64,000 nt of DNA from JAGVGT01 sp963807225 (GTDB lineage Bacteria > Desulfobacterota > Desulfobulbia > Desulfobulbales > JAGXFP01), in the NCBI GenBank assembly GCA_963807225.1, contig CAWEAD010000010.1:186001-250000 (forward strand), given 5' to 3'. Positions 28,710-36,941 of the stretch are shown here, in pieces. Under the pieces are notes generated by a model. It saw nothing but the letters and a program-made list of their open reading frames with translations. It was not told the origin of the DNA and searched no databases. The translations under genes were made by a program, and so were the position numbers. Within the stretch, counting starts at the first letter, position 1. Every line of letters starts with the position of its first letter.

Positions 28710-30439
28710 AACTCGTCCTCACCGAGGGTGATGGTTTCTTTCTGCATGACGATATCTTCGGGTTGCTCGGCGGCCGGATCGGCGTGATCCCGGAAATCCT
28801 TCCGGTAGATCAGGATAGTGCTGAGGTAGATCGGTTCGTCTCCTTTCAGGCCGGCGGGCAACTTAAAGGTATAGCGTGATTTGTCGGTTTCCTTGGCCTT
28901 GATCCGGTTGTCGGAGACGAGTCGGGTGGCGCGCCAGACCGGGACATTCAGGTTGCCCTTGCCGTCGGCCGTCACCCGGGCGAATCCTTTCCCCGGTCGG
29001 CCGGAGTAGTCCGCCGCGTCCTTGCCGGTGCCGCCCCAGACAGGTACCTTCGAGCCTTCGAGCAGCTTCAGGGCTTTGCCGTCCGCGGTCTCGGCTTGCA
29101 CCAGAAGAATCATATTGCGGGTGGTCTGGCCGGTGGGCAGCCGGTGGCCGGCGTTGACGTTCTCGACCCCGACGGTAACCGCCACGGTATCGCCGTGCTG
29201 TACGCCGTCGATGTGCAGCCGCGCCGCGCCTTCCAGCCGCTTGGGGGTCGCCCCTTCGAACTTGTGGGGGTAGATGGAGGCCGGGTCGCGTTCGTTGGCC
29301 ACCTGCTTCACCCGGCCGCTGACCACGTAGCGGTAGTAAGGCACCATGTCCTTGGTCCAGTTCATATGGCAATCCTGGCACTGGCGGCCCTTGTCCTTGT
29401 CGCCCTCGGGCAGATTGTCCTGCCATTCCAGCCATTCCTGATAGGTCCACTGATTCGGGATCACCGTGCCCTTCTCGTACAAGGGATAACGGTCGGAATC
29501 GGGGTAGACTTTGCGGAAATCCCAGGTGTCTCCCGCCGGCAGCGGGGTGGCGTCCTGATGGCAGCTGGAACAGAATTCACTCTTGGTAAACAGGGGATTG
29601 TAGGAGGCGGCCATCGGCATGGTCACCACGTCGTCGTAAGGACCATAGGCGAAAACCGGGGCCATCATGCCGTTGCCGGTACTGAAGCGATTCATGGTGA
29701 TGGCCTGCACTCCCGGTTTGTTGCCGACCTCGACCGCGCCGATCTTGTGGCAGAAGTCGCACTCGATGCCTTTGGACTGGTTGAGATTATCGGCCACGGC
29801 GAAGCCGTAGTCGGTGTGCCCGGGGGCACGAAGTGCGGCGATGGGGGCGTGGCAGTCGGCGCAACTGTTGGCCTGGTCGGGTCGCCGGTCGCGACTGAAT
29901 TGATTATAGGCAGTCAGCACTTTCGGGTTCCTGGTGGTCTGCCCCATCTTCGAGGGACCCCATTCCCAGAGGTGGGTGGTGTGACAGTTGCCGCAGTCCC
30001 TTCTCCCCATCATCATGCCTCCCTGCGCCGGCAGGGGACCGGCCGGTGAGGTGATCATCAAGGGGTAATCGGCAAAATCGACCTTGGGAACGCGGCGCAG
30101 GAAAATGGTGAGATCTTTGGCGCCCGGCTGGTAGATCACGCCGTTATTGATCCAGCCCTCCTTGCCGGCGGTGACGATCAGGCGGAACCAGCGCAGGTTG
30201 GGGTTTTTCAAGGGCAGGGCGAAGGCGCCGTCGCCGTCGGTTTCGATCATCCGGTCGCTGCCCTGGATCCGCACCCTGGCCCCGGCAATGGGCAGGCCGA
30301 TGCCGTCACGGACACTGCCGTTAATGATGAAAGCCCCGCTGTCCATTCCGGCCAACGCGGCAGAGCCGGAGAGGACGAGAAGGAAAAACAGGGTCGCGCA
30401 GGTCGATAGTCCGGCCAACCGGATTCTTAGCTGTAGCAT
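28706..30439 (-). CDS. Pentahaem c-type cytochrome with N-terminal carboxypeptidase-regulatory domain
   Basis: 577 residues from the ATG at 30439, which has GGAG ten bases upstream and gives a clean signal peptide (ATLFFLLVLSGSAALA). A start at 30460, overlapping the previous stop, is the alternative. Domain order: beta-sandwich (INGSVRDGIGLPIAGARVRIQG, DGDGAFALPL), then five haem sites (CGNCH, CADCH, CDFCH, CSSCH, CQDCH) with spacing like cytochrome c554/NrfA-type MHCs, then a second beta domain. GHRLPTGQTTRNM is a motif common in such proteins. Probably periplasmic; exact partner unknown. Confidence 0.87.
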   Translation of the reverse strand: MLQLRIRLAGLSTCATLFFLLVLSGSAALAGMDSGAFIINGSVRDGIGLPIAGARVRIQGSDRMIETDGDGAFALPLKNPNLRWFRLIVTAGKEGWINNGVIYQPGAKDLTIFLRRVPKVDFADYPLMITSPAGPLPAQGGMMMGRRDCGNCHTTHLWEWGPSKMGQTTRNPKVLTAYNQFSRDRRPDQANSCADCHAPIAALRAPGHTDYGFAVADNLNQSKGIECDFCHKIGAVEVGNKPGVQAITMNRFSTGNGMMAPVFAYGPYDDVVTMPMAASYNPLFTKSEFCSSCHQDATPLPAGDTWDFRKVYPDSDRYPLYEKGTVIPNQWTYQEWLEWQDNLPEGDKDKGRQCQDCHMNWTKDMVPYYRYVVSGRVKQVANERDPASIYPHKFEGATPKRLEGAARLHIDGVQHGDTVAVTVGVENVNAGHRLPTGQTTRNMILLVQAETADGKALKLLEGSKVPVWGGTGKDAADYSGRPGKGFARVTADGKGNLNVPVWRATRLVSDNRIKAKETDKSRYTFKLPAGLKGDEPIYLSTILIYRKDFRDHADPAAEQPEDIVMQKETITLGEDEL

Positions 30440-30459
30440 GGGATGATTGCTCCGGCCCA

Positions 30460-30756
30460 TCAAAATACCGGGCGGATCTCACCGGTGAGCGCATCGATAC
30501 TCATCTTGGCTACCGGTTTACCTGTTTCGTCAAGAATTTCAGCCAGGTAGGCATTACCCTCCTGTTCAATGACGCCCGGTTTCAGGTGACCGTTGTCCAC
30601 GGTGGCCAGGTAGCGTTCGGTGATTTGTTGCGCCTCTTCCGGACTTACCGGGCCATTGCTGGTGCGGTAATTGTTGCCTGAGCAGCCGCAGGCAAAGGCC
30701 GCGCCCGGCAGCAGAAGGCCGCCGAAAATCAGGGTCATGATCAAGATCTTCTTCAT
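30460..30756 (-). CDS. Small exported protein, PepSY-like
   Basis: 98 residues; signal peptide (MKKILIMTLIFGGLLLPGAAFA) followed at once by CGCSGNN. The C-terminal half (NAYLAEILDETGKPVAKMSIDALTGEIRPVF in two strands and a turn) resembles a PepSY fold. First gene of the leftward bc operon; its stop touches the next gene. The paired cysteines right after cleavage could bind a metal or a lipid; the lipobox match (AFAC) is poor. Function unknown. Confidence 0.7.
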   Translation of the reverse strand: MKKILIMTLIFGGLLLPGAAFACGCSGNNYRTSNGPVSPEEAQQITERYLATVDNGHLKPGVIEQEGNAYLAEILDETGKPVAKMSIDALTGEIRPVF

Positions 30757-31207
30757 TGCTTCTCTCCTATGAGGATTGGTGATGGTTCCCGGTTGTTCGG
30801 GTTAGCCGGCGGACCGTAGTCCGGGGCGCAAGCCGAGGTCTATTGCATCGAAAAAGCAATAAGCGTACCAACTTCAGAATTTCATTCTAAGTAGCTGATT
30901 TGTTTCTAAATAAATTATATATCCAGTTCTTCGGTTGAAAGAAAATGTAGCTCTCACCGGGTTAAGATAAAGAATATTATGCAGTCGAGTGAAGAAAATC
31001 ATGCAGACGGCTCTCCAGCCTTCTCTCTGTTGAGGCCGGAGTCGGATGATCGAGATGATGACAGCCGTCCTTTTTTAATTAATTTATTGAAAATATTAGC
31101 AATTAAGGGTTTTCTGGCTTTGAGACTTCGCTGATGAAAAACGAAATCAGAGCTTTTTGTCCGCGGGCGGTATTTGTCTTAAGGGGGCTTTTTGGTTAGG
31201 AAAGGGT
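30757..31207. other. Divergent intergenic region, bc operon and kinase
   Basis: 450 bases between two genes transcribed away from each other. It is AT-rich in its middle. It contains AGAAT-TTC-ATTCT (about 30878-30890), a short inverted repeat that could be an operator, and on the minus strand a TATAAT-like -10 around 30914-30919 with no good -35. The kinase start has AGGAAAGG upstream. No gene is seen here. Confidence 0.4.
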
Positions 31208-33055
31208 ATGAAGAATAAGATCATCATCGGCTTGATCGTGCTTTCTCTCAGTTTTATTTTCGGGGGATTTTATATCACCGAGGCGATGAACCGGGTGGTT
31301 TCCGGTCTCCAGGAAATGATGGACTTGCAGCACATGGGTTTTCAGGGCAAAACCCTGATGGCCCAGATTAAGGTGGTGCAGTCGGACGTGTTGCTGAAGG
31401 ATTCGCCCCACGCGGTGAATTTCGCTGAGTTCGTGCGTCATGGCGAGGCGGTGAATGATTCGGTCGCCGCCTGCCATCGCTGCCACCACCCGTCGGCTCT
31501 GGACGAGCCCATGAAAATACTGCGGGACAGTGTCAATTCCTACTTGAAGCAATGCAGAAGTATCTATTCGCTAAAAAACGATGCCGCCGGACAGAAAGAT
31601 CTCCAGAAAATCGCCTTTGTGAATGGCGAGGAATTGTCACGCTTTATCGACTCCCTGTTCCGCTCCGCCGATGAGAAAATCGCCACTAGAACCTCCGGGG
31701 CCAGGAAATCCGTGGCCGGCACCCGAGAGTTGCTTATCGCTTTTGTAATCATCGGTCCCCTGATCATCCTGTTAGCTTCGTTTTATTTCCTGACCCGCTT
31801 TACGCATGCGGTTACCGTGCTGGCCAAGGCCATCGGCAAGTTGAAAGCGGGGTATCTGGATTACCGGATCTCCGAGCCTCTTAATGATGAATTCGGCGAA
31901 TTGGCCGCGGCATTCAATGAGATGAGTACCTCCCTCAAGGAGCAATACCAGCGGGTTGAGTCAATTCAGCAACGCTATCACATGCTCTTTGAAAGCGCCG
32001 CCGATGCCATCTTTATCCTGGAGGCCGAAGGGGCGGATGCCGGCAAGATTGTTTCCGCCAACACGGCTGCCGCCGTGATGCACGGCTATTCGGTGGATGA
32101 ACTCAGGAGCATGCACATAAGGGATCTCGACGACCCCGAGGACTCGGAACGAATTCCGGGGCGTATTCAACAAATGCTGAATGGAGAATGGATCAAAGCC
32201 ACGGTCAACCACCGGAGAAAAGACAACTCGGTTTTCCCCGTCGAGGTCAGCGCCGGGCTGCTGGAGTATGACGGCCAAAGATACATACTTGCCTTTGATC
32301 GCGATATTACCGAGCGGGTGAAGGCACAGGAGGCCCTGCAGCGGGTCAAGCAGCTGGCCATGGTCGGTGAGATGGCGGCCGGCCTTGCCCACGAGATAAA
32401 AAATCCCCTGGCCGGGATCAAGGTCTCAATCGAGATCCTTGCCTCGGAGTTGGATCTGGGACAGGAGGACAAAGAGGTTTTCTTCCGGGTCATCCAGGAG
32501 GTTAACCGGATCGAAAACCTGCTGAAAAATCTCCTCAGCTATGCCAGGCCTCCCAAGCCACATATCGATGCGGTCGATCTCAAGCTGTTGTTGAAGAATT
32601 CGGTCAAGAATGCCGAGATGACCCTGAGAAGCCCAAGCTATTTTTCCGGGAAAAAGAAAGGGATTAATTTTGTCACCGAACTGGCTTCGGATCTTCCGGC
32701 GATAGCCGCCGATTTTTCCCAGCTTCAGCAGATAGCTCTAAACCTTCTCCTGAACGGTATCGAGGCAATTCCGGAGGATGGCGTCATTTCCGTAAAAGCG
32801 ACCTGGGACCAAGCCGAGCAAGTGCAGATTACCATTGCCGATTCGGGAAAAGGATTTGATGAAGAGGGTCTGCGGAAAGCCTTTCAACCCTTTTTCACCA
32901 CTAAGTCCAAGGGCAACGGTCTGGGGCTGGCGATTACCAAGCGGCTGGTCGAGCAGCACCGGGGCCAGATCGACTTGAGCAGCCAAAAGGGTGAAGGTGC
33001 AACATTTGTCATTACTCTTCCGGTTAAACAACAGCATGAGGGCACCGAAAGATGA
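31208..33055 (+). CDS. Sensor histidine kinase with c-haem motif in the sensor domain
   Basis: 615-residue membrane kinase; start set at the ATG at 31208. Order: membrane helix (IIIGLIVLSLSFIFGGFYI), periplasmic four-helix-type sensor domain, second helix (LLIAFVIIGPLIILLASFYF, about 177-200), HAMP, PAS (about 255-380), HisKA with LAHEIKNPLAG (phospho-His near residue 395) and HATPase (DSGKGFDEEGL, GNGLGLAI). The sensor domain contains CHRCHH at about residues 89-94, a complete CXXCH site, so it probably holds covalent haem c and senses redox state or a gas. It overlaps the next regulator gene (ATGA). Confidence 0.92.
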   Translation: MKNKIIIGLIVLSLSFIFGGFYITEAMNRVVSGLQEMMDLQHMGFQGKTLMAQIKVVQSDVLLKDSPHAVNFAEFVRHGEAVNDSVAACHRCHHPSALDEPMKILRDSVNSYLKQCRSIYSLKNDAAGQKDLQKIAFVNGEELSRFIDSLFRSADEKIATRTSGARKSVAGTRELLIAFVIIGPLIILLASFYFLTRFTHAVTVLAKAIGKLKAGYLDYRISEPLNDEFGELAAAFNEMSTSLKEQYQRVESIQQRYHMLFESAADAIFILEAEGADAGKIVSANTAAAVMHGYSVDELRSMHIRDLDDPEDSERIPGRIQQMLNGEWIKATVNHRRKDNSVFPVEVSAGLLEYDGQRYILAFDRDITERVKAQEALQRVKQLAMVGEMAAGLAHEIKNPLAGIKVSIEILASELDLGQEDKEVFFRVIQEVNRIENLLKNLLSYARPPKPHIDAVDLKLLLKNSVKNAEMTLRSPSYFSGKKKGINFVTELASDLPAIAADFSQLQQIALNLLLNGIEAIPEDGVISVKATWDQAEQVQITIADSGKGFDEEGLRKAFQPFFTTKSKGNGLGLAITKRLVEQHRGQIDLSSQKGEGATFVITLPVKQQHEGTER

Positions 33056-34449
33056 AGACCGGTGGCAGGATTTTCCTTCTGGATGACGATGAGCTCATCG
33101 TCACGATGATCGAGCGTTCCTTGAAAAAAGAGGGTTACGAAACCCAGGTGCAGACCAGCGCCAAGGATATCATCAACAAGATCGTTGCCTGGCAGCCGGA
33201 GCTGGTTTTCCTTGATATCAATCTCGATAAAGATTGTAACGGCCTTGATATCCTGGCCGAGATTAAACAGGAAAATATCCTGGTTCCGGTGGTGATGCTG
33301 ACCAGCGACGATTCCGCCGAATCCGCCATCAAGGCCATGAAGCTTGGGGCGGTCGACTACCTGACTAAGCCCTTTAACATTGAAGAGGTGCTGATTGTCG
33401 TCGCCAATGTCCTTAAAACCTCCCGATTGAAGGAAGAGGTCGACTATCTGCGGAAAAGAGGGGCGGCCGGGACCGGGAACCAGATAATTGGCGTAAATCC
33501 GGCCATGATGGATATTATCCAGAAGGTGGAAATGTTTGCCAAGGCCGGGACCGGCTCGCTGCTGATTACCGGGGAATCCGGCACCGGCAAAGAGGTTCTG
33601 GCCCGTTATTTCCATGCCTTGAGCTACCGGGAGCAGGGCGGTGCCGTCGACTATGCGCCTTTTGTCGCCATCAATTGTACCGCTCTGCCTGATAACCTGA
33701 TTGAAAACGAGCTGTTCGGCCATACCCGAGGGGCTTTTACCGATGCAAAGACAGACAAAAAAGGCGTCTTCGAACTGGCCGATGGCGGTACGCTGCTCCT
33801 GGATGAGATTGGCGATATGCGCTCAGACGTGCAGAGCAAGCTGCTGCGGGTTCTGGAAACGAGAAAGGTTCGGAGGTTGGGAGGGAAAGTCGATCTTTCC
33901 TTCGAGGCCCTGCTGGTAGCGGCGACTAACAAGGATCTTAAAAAGGCGGTGGATTCGGGAGTGTTCCGCGAAGATCTCTTTTATCGCTTGAACACCTTTG
34001 CCGTGCATCTCCCGCCTTTGCGGGAAAGGGTGGAGGATATTCCTCTTCTGGCCAGGCATTTCCTCGAGACCTTTGCCAGGAAATATTTAAAGAAAGACCT
34101 CGGCGGATTTTCCCCCGAGGTCGGGAAGATACTGAGTCTTTACGATTGGCCGGGGAACATCAGGGAGTTGCGTAATGTGATCGAGCGTTGCGTGGTGCTT
34201 GAAACCTCGGATTACATTACTTCGGTTCATCTTCCCAACGAAATGACCAGCAAGCGCATGGTTGAGCCCAGCAAAAACTTTCAGATTATCCTGCCGGAGT
34301 CGGGAATCTCTCTTGACGAGGTCGAGAAGGACTTGGTCAGACAGGCCCTGGAACGAACGAACTACAACAAGACCAAGGCGGCCAAGCTGTTGAATATTAC
34401 CTACGATACCCTCAGGTATCAGGTAAAAAAATTCTCGCTTGAGCGCTAA
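33052..34449 (+). CDS. Sigma-54-dependent response regulator (NtrC family)
   Basis: 465 residues: receiver domain (DDDE pocket, phospho-Asp near residue 55 in VFLDIN), AAA+ domain with Walker A GESGTGKE (about 174) and the sigma-54 contact loop GAFTDA (about 227), and a Fis-type HTH at the end (NYNKTKAAKLLNITYDTLRYQV). It is the obvious partner of the kinase it overlaps. A near-perfect -24/-12 promoter lies 2.1 kb downstream in front of the OmcS-like cytochrome gene, which makes that locus the prime target. That link is inference. Confidence 0.95.
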   Translation: MKTGGRIFLLDDDELIVTMIERSLKKEGYETQVQTSAKDIINKIVAWQPELVFLDINLDKDCNGLDILAEIKQENILVPVVMLTSDDSAESAIKAMKLGAVDYLTKPFNIEEVLIVVANVLKTSRLKEEVDYLRKRGAAGTGNQIIGVNPAMMDIIQKVEMFAKAGTGSLLITGESGTGKEVLARYFHALSYREQGGAVDYAPFVAINCTALPDNLIENELFGHTRGAFTDAKTDKKGVFELADGGTLLLDEIGDMRSDVQSKLLRVLETRKVRRLGGKVDLSFEALLVAATNKDLKKAVDSGVFREDLFYRLNTFAVHLPPLRERVEDIPLLARHFLETFARKYLKKDLGGFSPEVGKILSLYDWPGNIRELRNVIERCVVLETSDYITSVHLPNEMTSKRMVEPSKNFQIILPESGISLDEVEKDLVRQALERTNYNKTKAAKLLNITYDTLRYQVKKFSLER

Positions 34450-34458
34450 TCCGCCTTC

Positions 34459-35172
34459 TCAGTTGCGGTCGGGTTTGGCATCCCAGGCAAAGCATACTCC
34501 GGCCTTGCAGGTGTTGTTCGCCAGCATCCTGCTCCAGACCACGACGCCGGTTTTTTCCAGGGTCGTGGATTTGAGGCTGAGCACCTGAGAAACCGGGAGG
34601 GGATGATTGCTCAACAATCCCACCCCGCCCTCCGAAATGTCGAAGGATTCAGCCTCTGTTGACCACCGGTGGGTTTTCCCTTCCCCGATGACATTCATGG
34701 CGAGAGCCAAGGGCTGAGAGTGCGGCCGGCGGGTGAACTTTCTGGTTCGCCTCACAAAATTATTGTCCGAGAATCGCATCTTGGTCTGGAAATCCTCGTT
34801 GTGCAGGGCCTGGTGGATTATCTCCCGCACCTCGTTAAGGGCAAACGGCTTGGCGAGGAAATGGCAGGCACCGTTTTCCGCCGCCTCTTTGATATTGGAG
34901 CTTAATTCATCATCGTCGATATGGCTGGCCGTCATGACGATGATCTTGGTTTCGGGGCAAATATTTCTGATGGTCTTCATTAAGTCCAGGCCGTTGTAAT
35001 CCGGCAGGTGGATATCGAGCAGGCAGAGATTATAGGGGCAGATACTTAGTTTTTCCTCGGCGGCGGAGGCCGAGGAGGCAGTGGTCACTGCAACCGATTC
35101 GTGTTGCAGAGCTTTCCGGAGTCCGTAAAGAACCAGCTGATCATCGTCGATTACCAAGATATTCTTTTTCAC
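34459..35172 (-). CDS. Response regulator with PilZ domain
   Basis: 237 residues: receiver domain (VIDDDQ, phospho-Asp in CLLDIHLPDYNG, KPF near residue 108) followed by a PilZ-like domain. RRTRKFTRR has basic residues like the RxxxR part of a c-di-GMP site, and SFDISEGGVGLLS matches the D/NxSxxG part. It likely joins phosphorylation to cyclic di-GMP. It converges with the NtrC-type gene, nine bases apart, and the next rightward locus carries a cyclic-dinucleotide riboswitch. Confidence 0.85.
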   Translation of the reverse strand: MKKNILVIDDDQLVLYGLRKALQHESVAVTTASSASAAEEKLSICPYNLCLLDIHLPDYNGLDLMKTIRNICPETKIIVMTASHIDDDELSSNIKEAAENGACHFLAKPFALNEVREIIHQALHNEDFQTKMRFSDNNFVRRTRKFTRRPHSQPLALAMNVIGEGKTHRWSTEAESFDISEGGVGLLSNHPLPVSQVLSLKSTTLEKTGVVVWSRMLANNTCKAGVCFAWDAKPDRN

Positions 35173-36577
35173 ATAACGCCCTGGGAAATTTGCGATTACC
35201 TGAAAGCTCGTTAATCTAGCAAAAAACGTTCATGCCGTCATTGCGAGGAGTCCAGCTCCTGGTGATAAACACCGCGAAACGGCAATCCAGACTTTTAAGA
35301 TACTTGCGAACGACCAGCTTTCTTGGCTGCATTTATCCCCCAAGGGGCTGGAGAAAATGCCTATTGGGGGAGTCGTAATGGAGTTCTTATAACTTATTGC
35401 GACTTCATCAAACTAGACAGTCGTGTCGTACTTCGCCAGAAGTAAGGGTTGCGTACTCCGTCAGCCCCGGCAAGGACGTTGAACCAATCTGTTATTCGGC
35501 TAGTCTGGCCTTGGTTCAGGGTTTTATGGTACTTTGTGACTAAGATACTATTAAATGATAGCAATTCATGTGCCAGATGAGTCGGGTTTGCCGATTCGAT
35601 GAGTGTATTTTTGGGGTGGGAAAAACATTCCTGCCTTGCCGTTGCCCTTGCGGGGTTAATTTATTTTCATTGCGGACCGGTTCTTTTTAATAAGTCATGG
35701 AGGATCTCTCCCGTTTCCTGCCTTTCGACCCACGGGGTTGAGCATTTAACCAAATCCAATTGGTCAAATACCCCAATACTTCACCCAGGTTGGTTTCTAG
35801 TTACTAGTATCGATTTCCCGCAACGCTTGGGCAAATCACCAAGACAGATTTGCGGGCTTTTGGTGGTCGGGTCGAGGGTTTTAGTTAAGATGCCGATCCG
35901 TTTGATATTTTTGTTTATGTCGGACGGGTTGTTCTAATTGGCATAGTGATTGCGGACAAAATCAATTAGGAAAACCAGGCATTGCCGGGGGCACCCAAGG
36001 TTTGGCGATTCCGGGAAATGAGTGCAGCCTCTCTATCGTCTTCCCCGCATGCGGTTGTTGGGATTCCAGTTGTCAAAGTTCGATTTTCTACCATTGAGTT
36101 GCCACTTAATTCGTCGTCAGGGCGCTGGCCCGAATCCTTCGCATTCGCGATAGCCGCATAAAACATGCGGGTGGGGGCGAGGCAGGGTTTCAATATATTG
36201 CTATGTCTTGAACACTAAATCTGTAAGGGCTAACCACCATGGATGGTCGGATACTCTTTGTTTTATAGCGCTTCGAGTGTTCACGGTTATTGAAGCCACC
36301 TGCGTCAGCGGTGGTGACTAGTTTTCACCGGGCTCCAGAGAAGAATTCCGGCTGTTCCCGGTCCTCAATGCTGCCGGTGTCGCCGGTGTAGTGGTTGCGG
36401 TAACCTTGTGTTTATCCTCCGGTGCGCTTGTTGCTCTGTCTATCCGCTTGGTTGGTGGAATCCCCAAATTCGATTTAGTGAAATGCCCATATTTTCGATA
36501 ACTGGAGTGGTGGATAAATTCGCATATTCCCACGTAAGGTACTGCTTTATTGAGGTTTTGGCGTAACGGCCAGCAAG
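35173..36577. other. Long intergenic region with no supported gene
   Basis: About 1.4 kb. Open frames here are short, lack ribosome-binding sites and resemble nothing I know. Near 35233-35290, GTCATTGCGAGGAG and a later GGCAATCCAG resemble the ends of a widespread REP-like intergenic repeat. Around 36045-36054 and 36146-36163 are short palindromes built on CCGCAT/ATGCGG. The right end leads into the sigma-54 promoter; activator sites would be expected about 100-200 bases before it. Confidence 0.5.
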
Positions 36578-36593
36578 TGGCACGATAGTTGCT
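36578..36593 (+). promoter_or_regulatory. Sigma-54 (-24/-12) promoter of the OmcS-like locus
   Basis: TGGCAC-GATAG-TTGCT matches the sigma-54 consensus at every informative position, with GG and GC exactly ten bases apart. Transcription would start near 36604, giving a leader of about 340 bases that includes the riboswitch. A sigma-54 activator gene lies just upstream (33052-34449). Confidence 0.85.
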
Positions 36594-36654
36594 CCCATAT
36601 TAAGGCAAGCAACTCACCTGAAAATCGACAGAATTATATCGGTTAAAGTGGCAA

Positions 36655-36687
36655 CCAGCGGAAGTCGGGGATATCCGCTGGCCTTTT
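36655..36687 (+). terminator. Hairpin in the leader, terminator-like
   Basis: CCAGCGGA (36655-36662) pairs with TCCGCTGG (36674-36681), followed by CCTTTT. A second small hairpin, CGTTG/CAACG (36811-36828), is followed by five T and ends just before the riboswitch. Either could cause early termination; the T runs are short. Confidence 0.4.
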
Positions 36688-36829
36688 CAGATAGAGAGCG
36701 CTGTTGTTCCCCGACAAGCCAACAACAAGGGAGGTAAGAAGTCGACGCGGGGTAGCGTCGGTTGCAAGAGGAGGAAAGAATAAAATAATCAGGTTTTGAT
36801 CTGGCTGTCGCGTTGGCGGCAGTCAACGT

Positions 36830-36910
36830 TTTTCCGAACAGAGTAAACCCATCGTGAGGTGGGGACACAAAGCCAACGGATCCCAGAAGTGGATGGCCGG
36901 GCTACCGGAG
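36830..36910 (+). promoter_or_regulatory. GEMM-I cyclic-dinucleotide riboswitch
   Basis: The core reads GTAAACCCATC, a GTGA (GNRA) tetraloop, then GGTGGGGACACAAAGCCA, followed by the second stem and GGCCGGGCTACCGG. This is the order of the c-di-GMP-I/GEMM family: AAACC, GNRA loop, GGGAC.C, AAAGCC, second hairpin, GG.TACCG. Relative to the Vibrio Vc2 aptamer, one C-G pair next to the core appears as T-A (compensatory). One G of the GGG run is A; in the Geobacter cGAMP-type variant a G-to-A change in this area alters ligand choice. I cannot align it well enough to choose c-di-GMP or 3',3'-cGAMP. Start codon 32 bases downstream. Confidence 0.85.
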
Positions 36911-36941
36911 AAAAAAGACAATAACTAGGAGGATGGTATCA

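Noticed and set aside
35599..35937. 112-codon open frame in the long intergenic region
   Set aside because: No ribosome-binding site and no family-like or compositional sign of coding.
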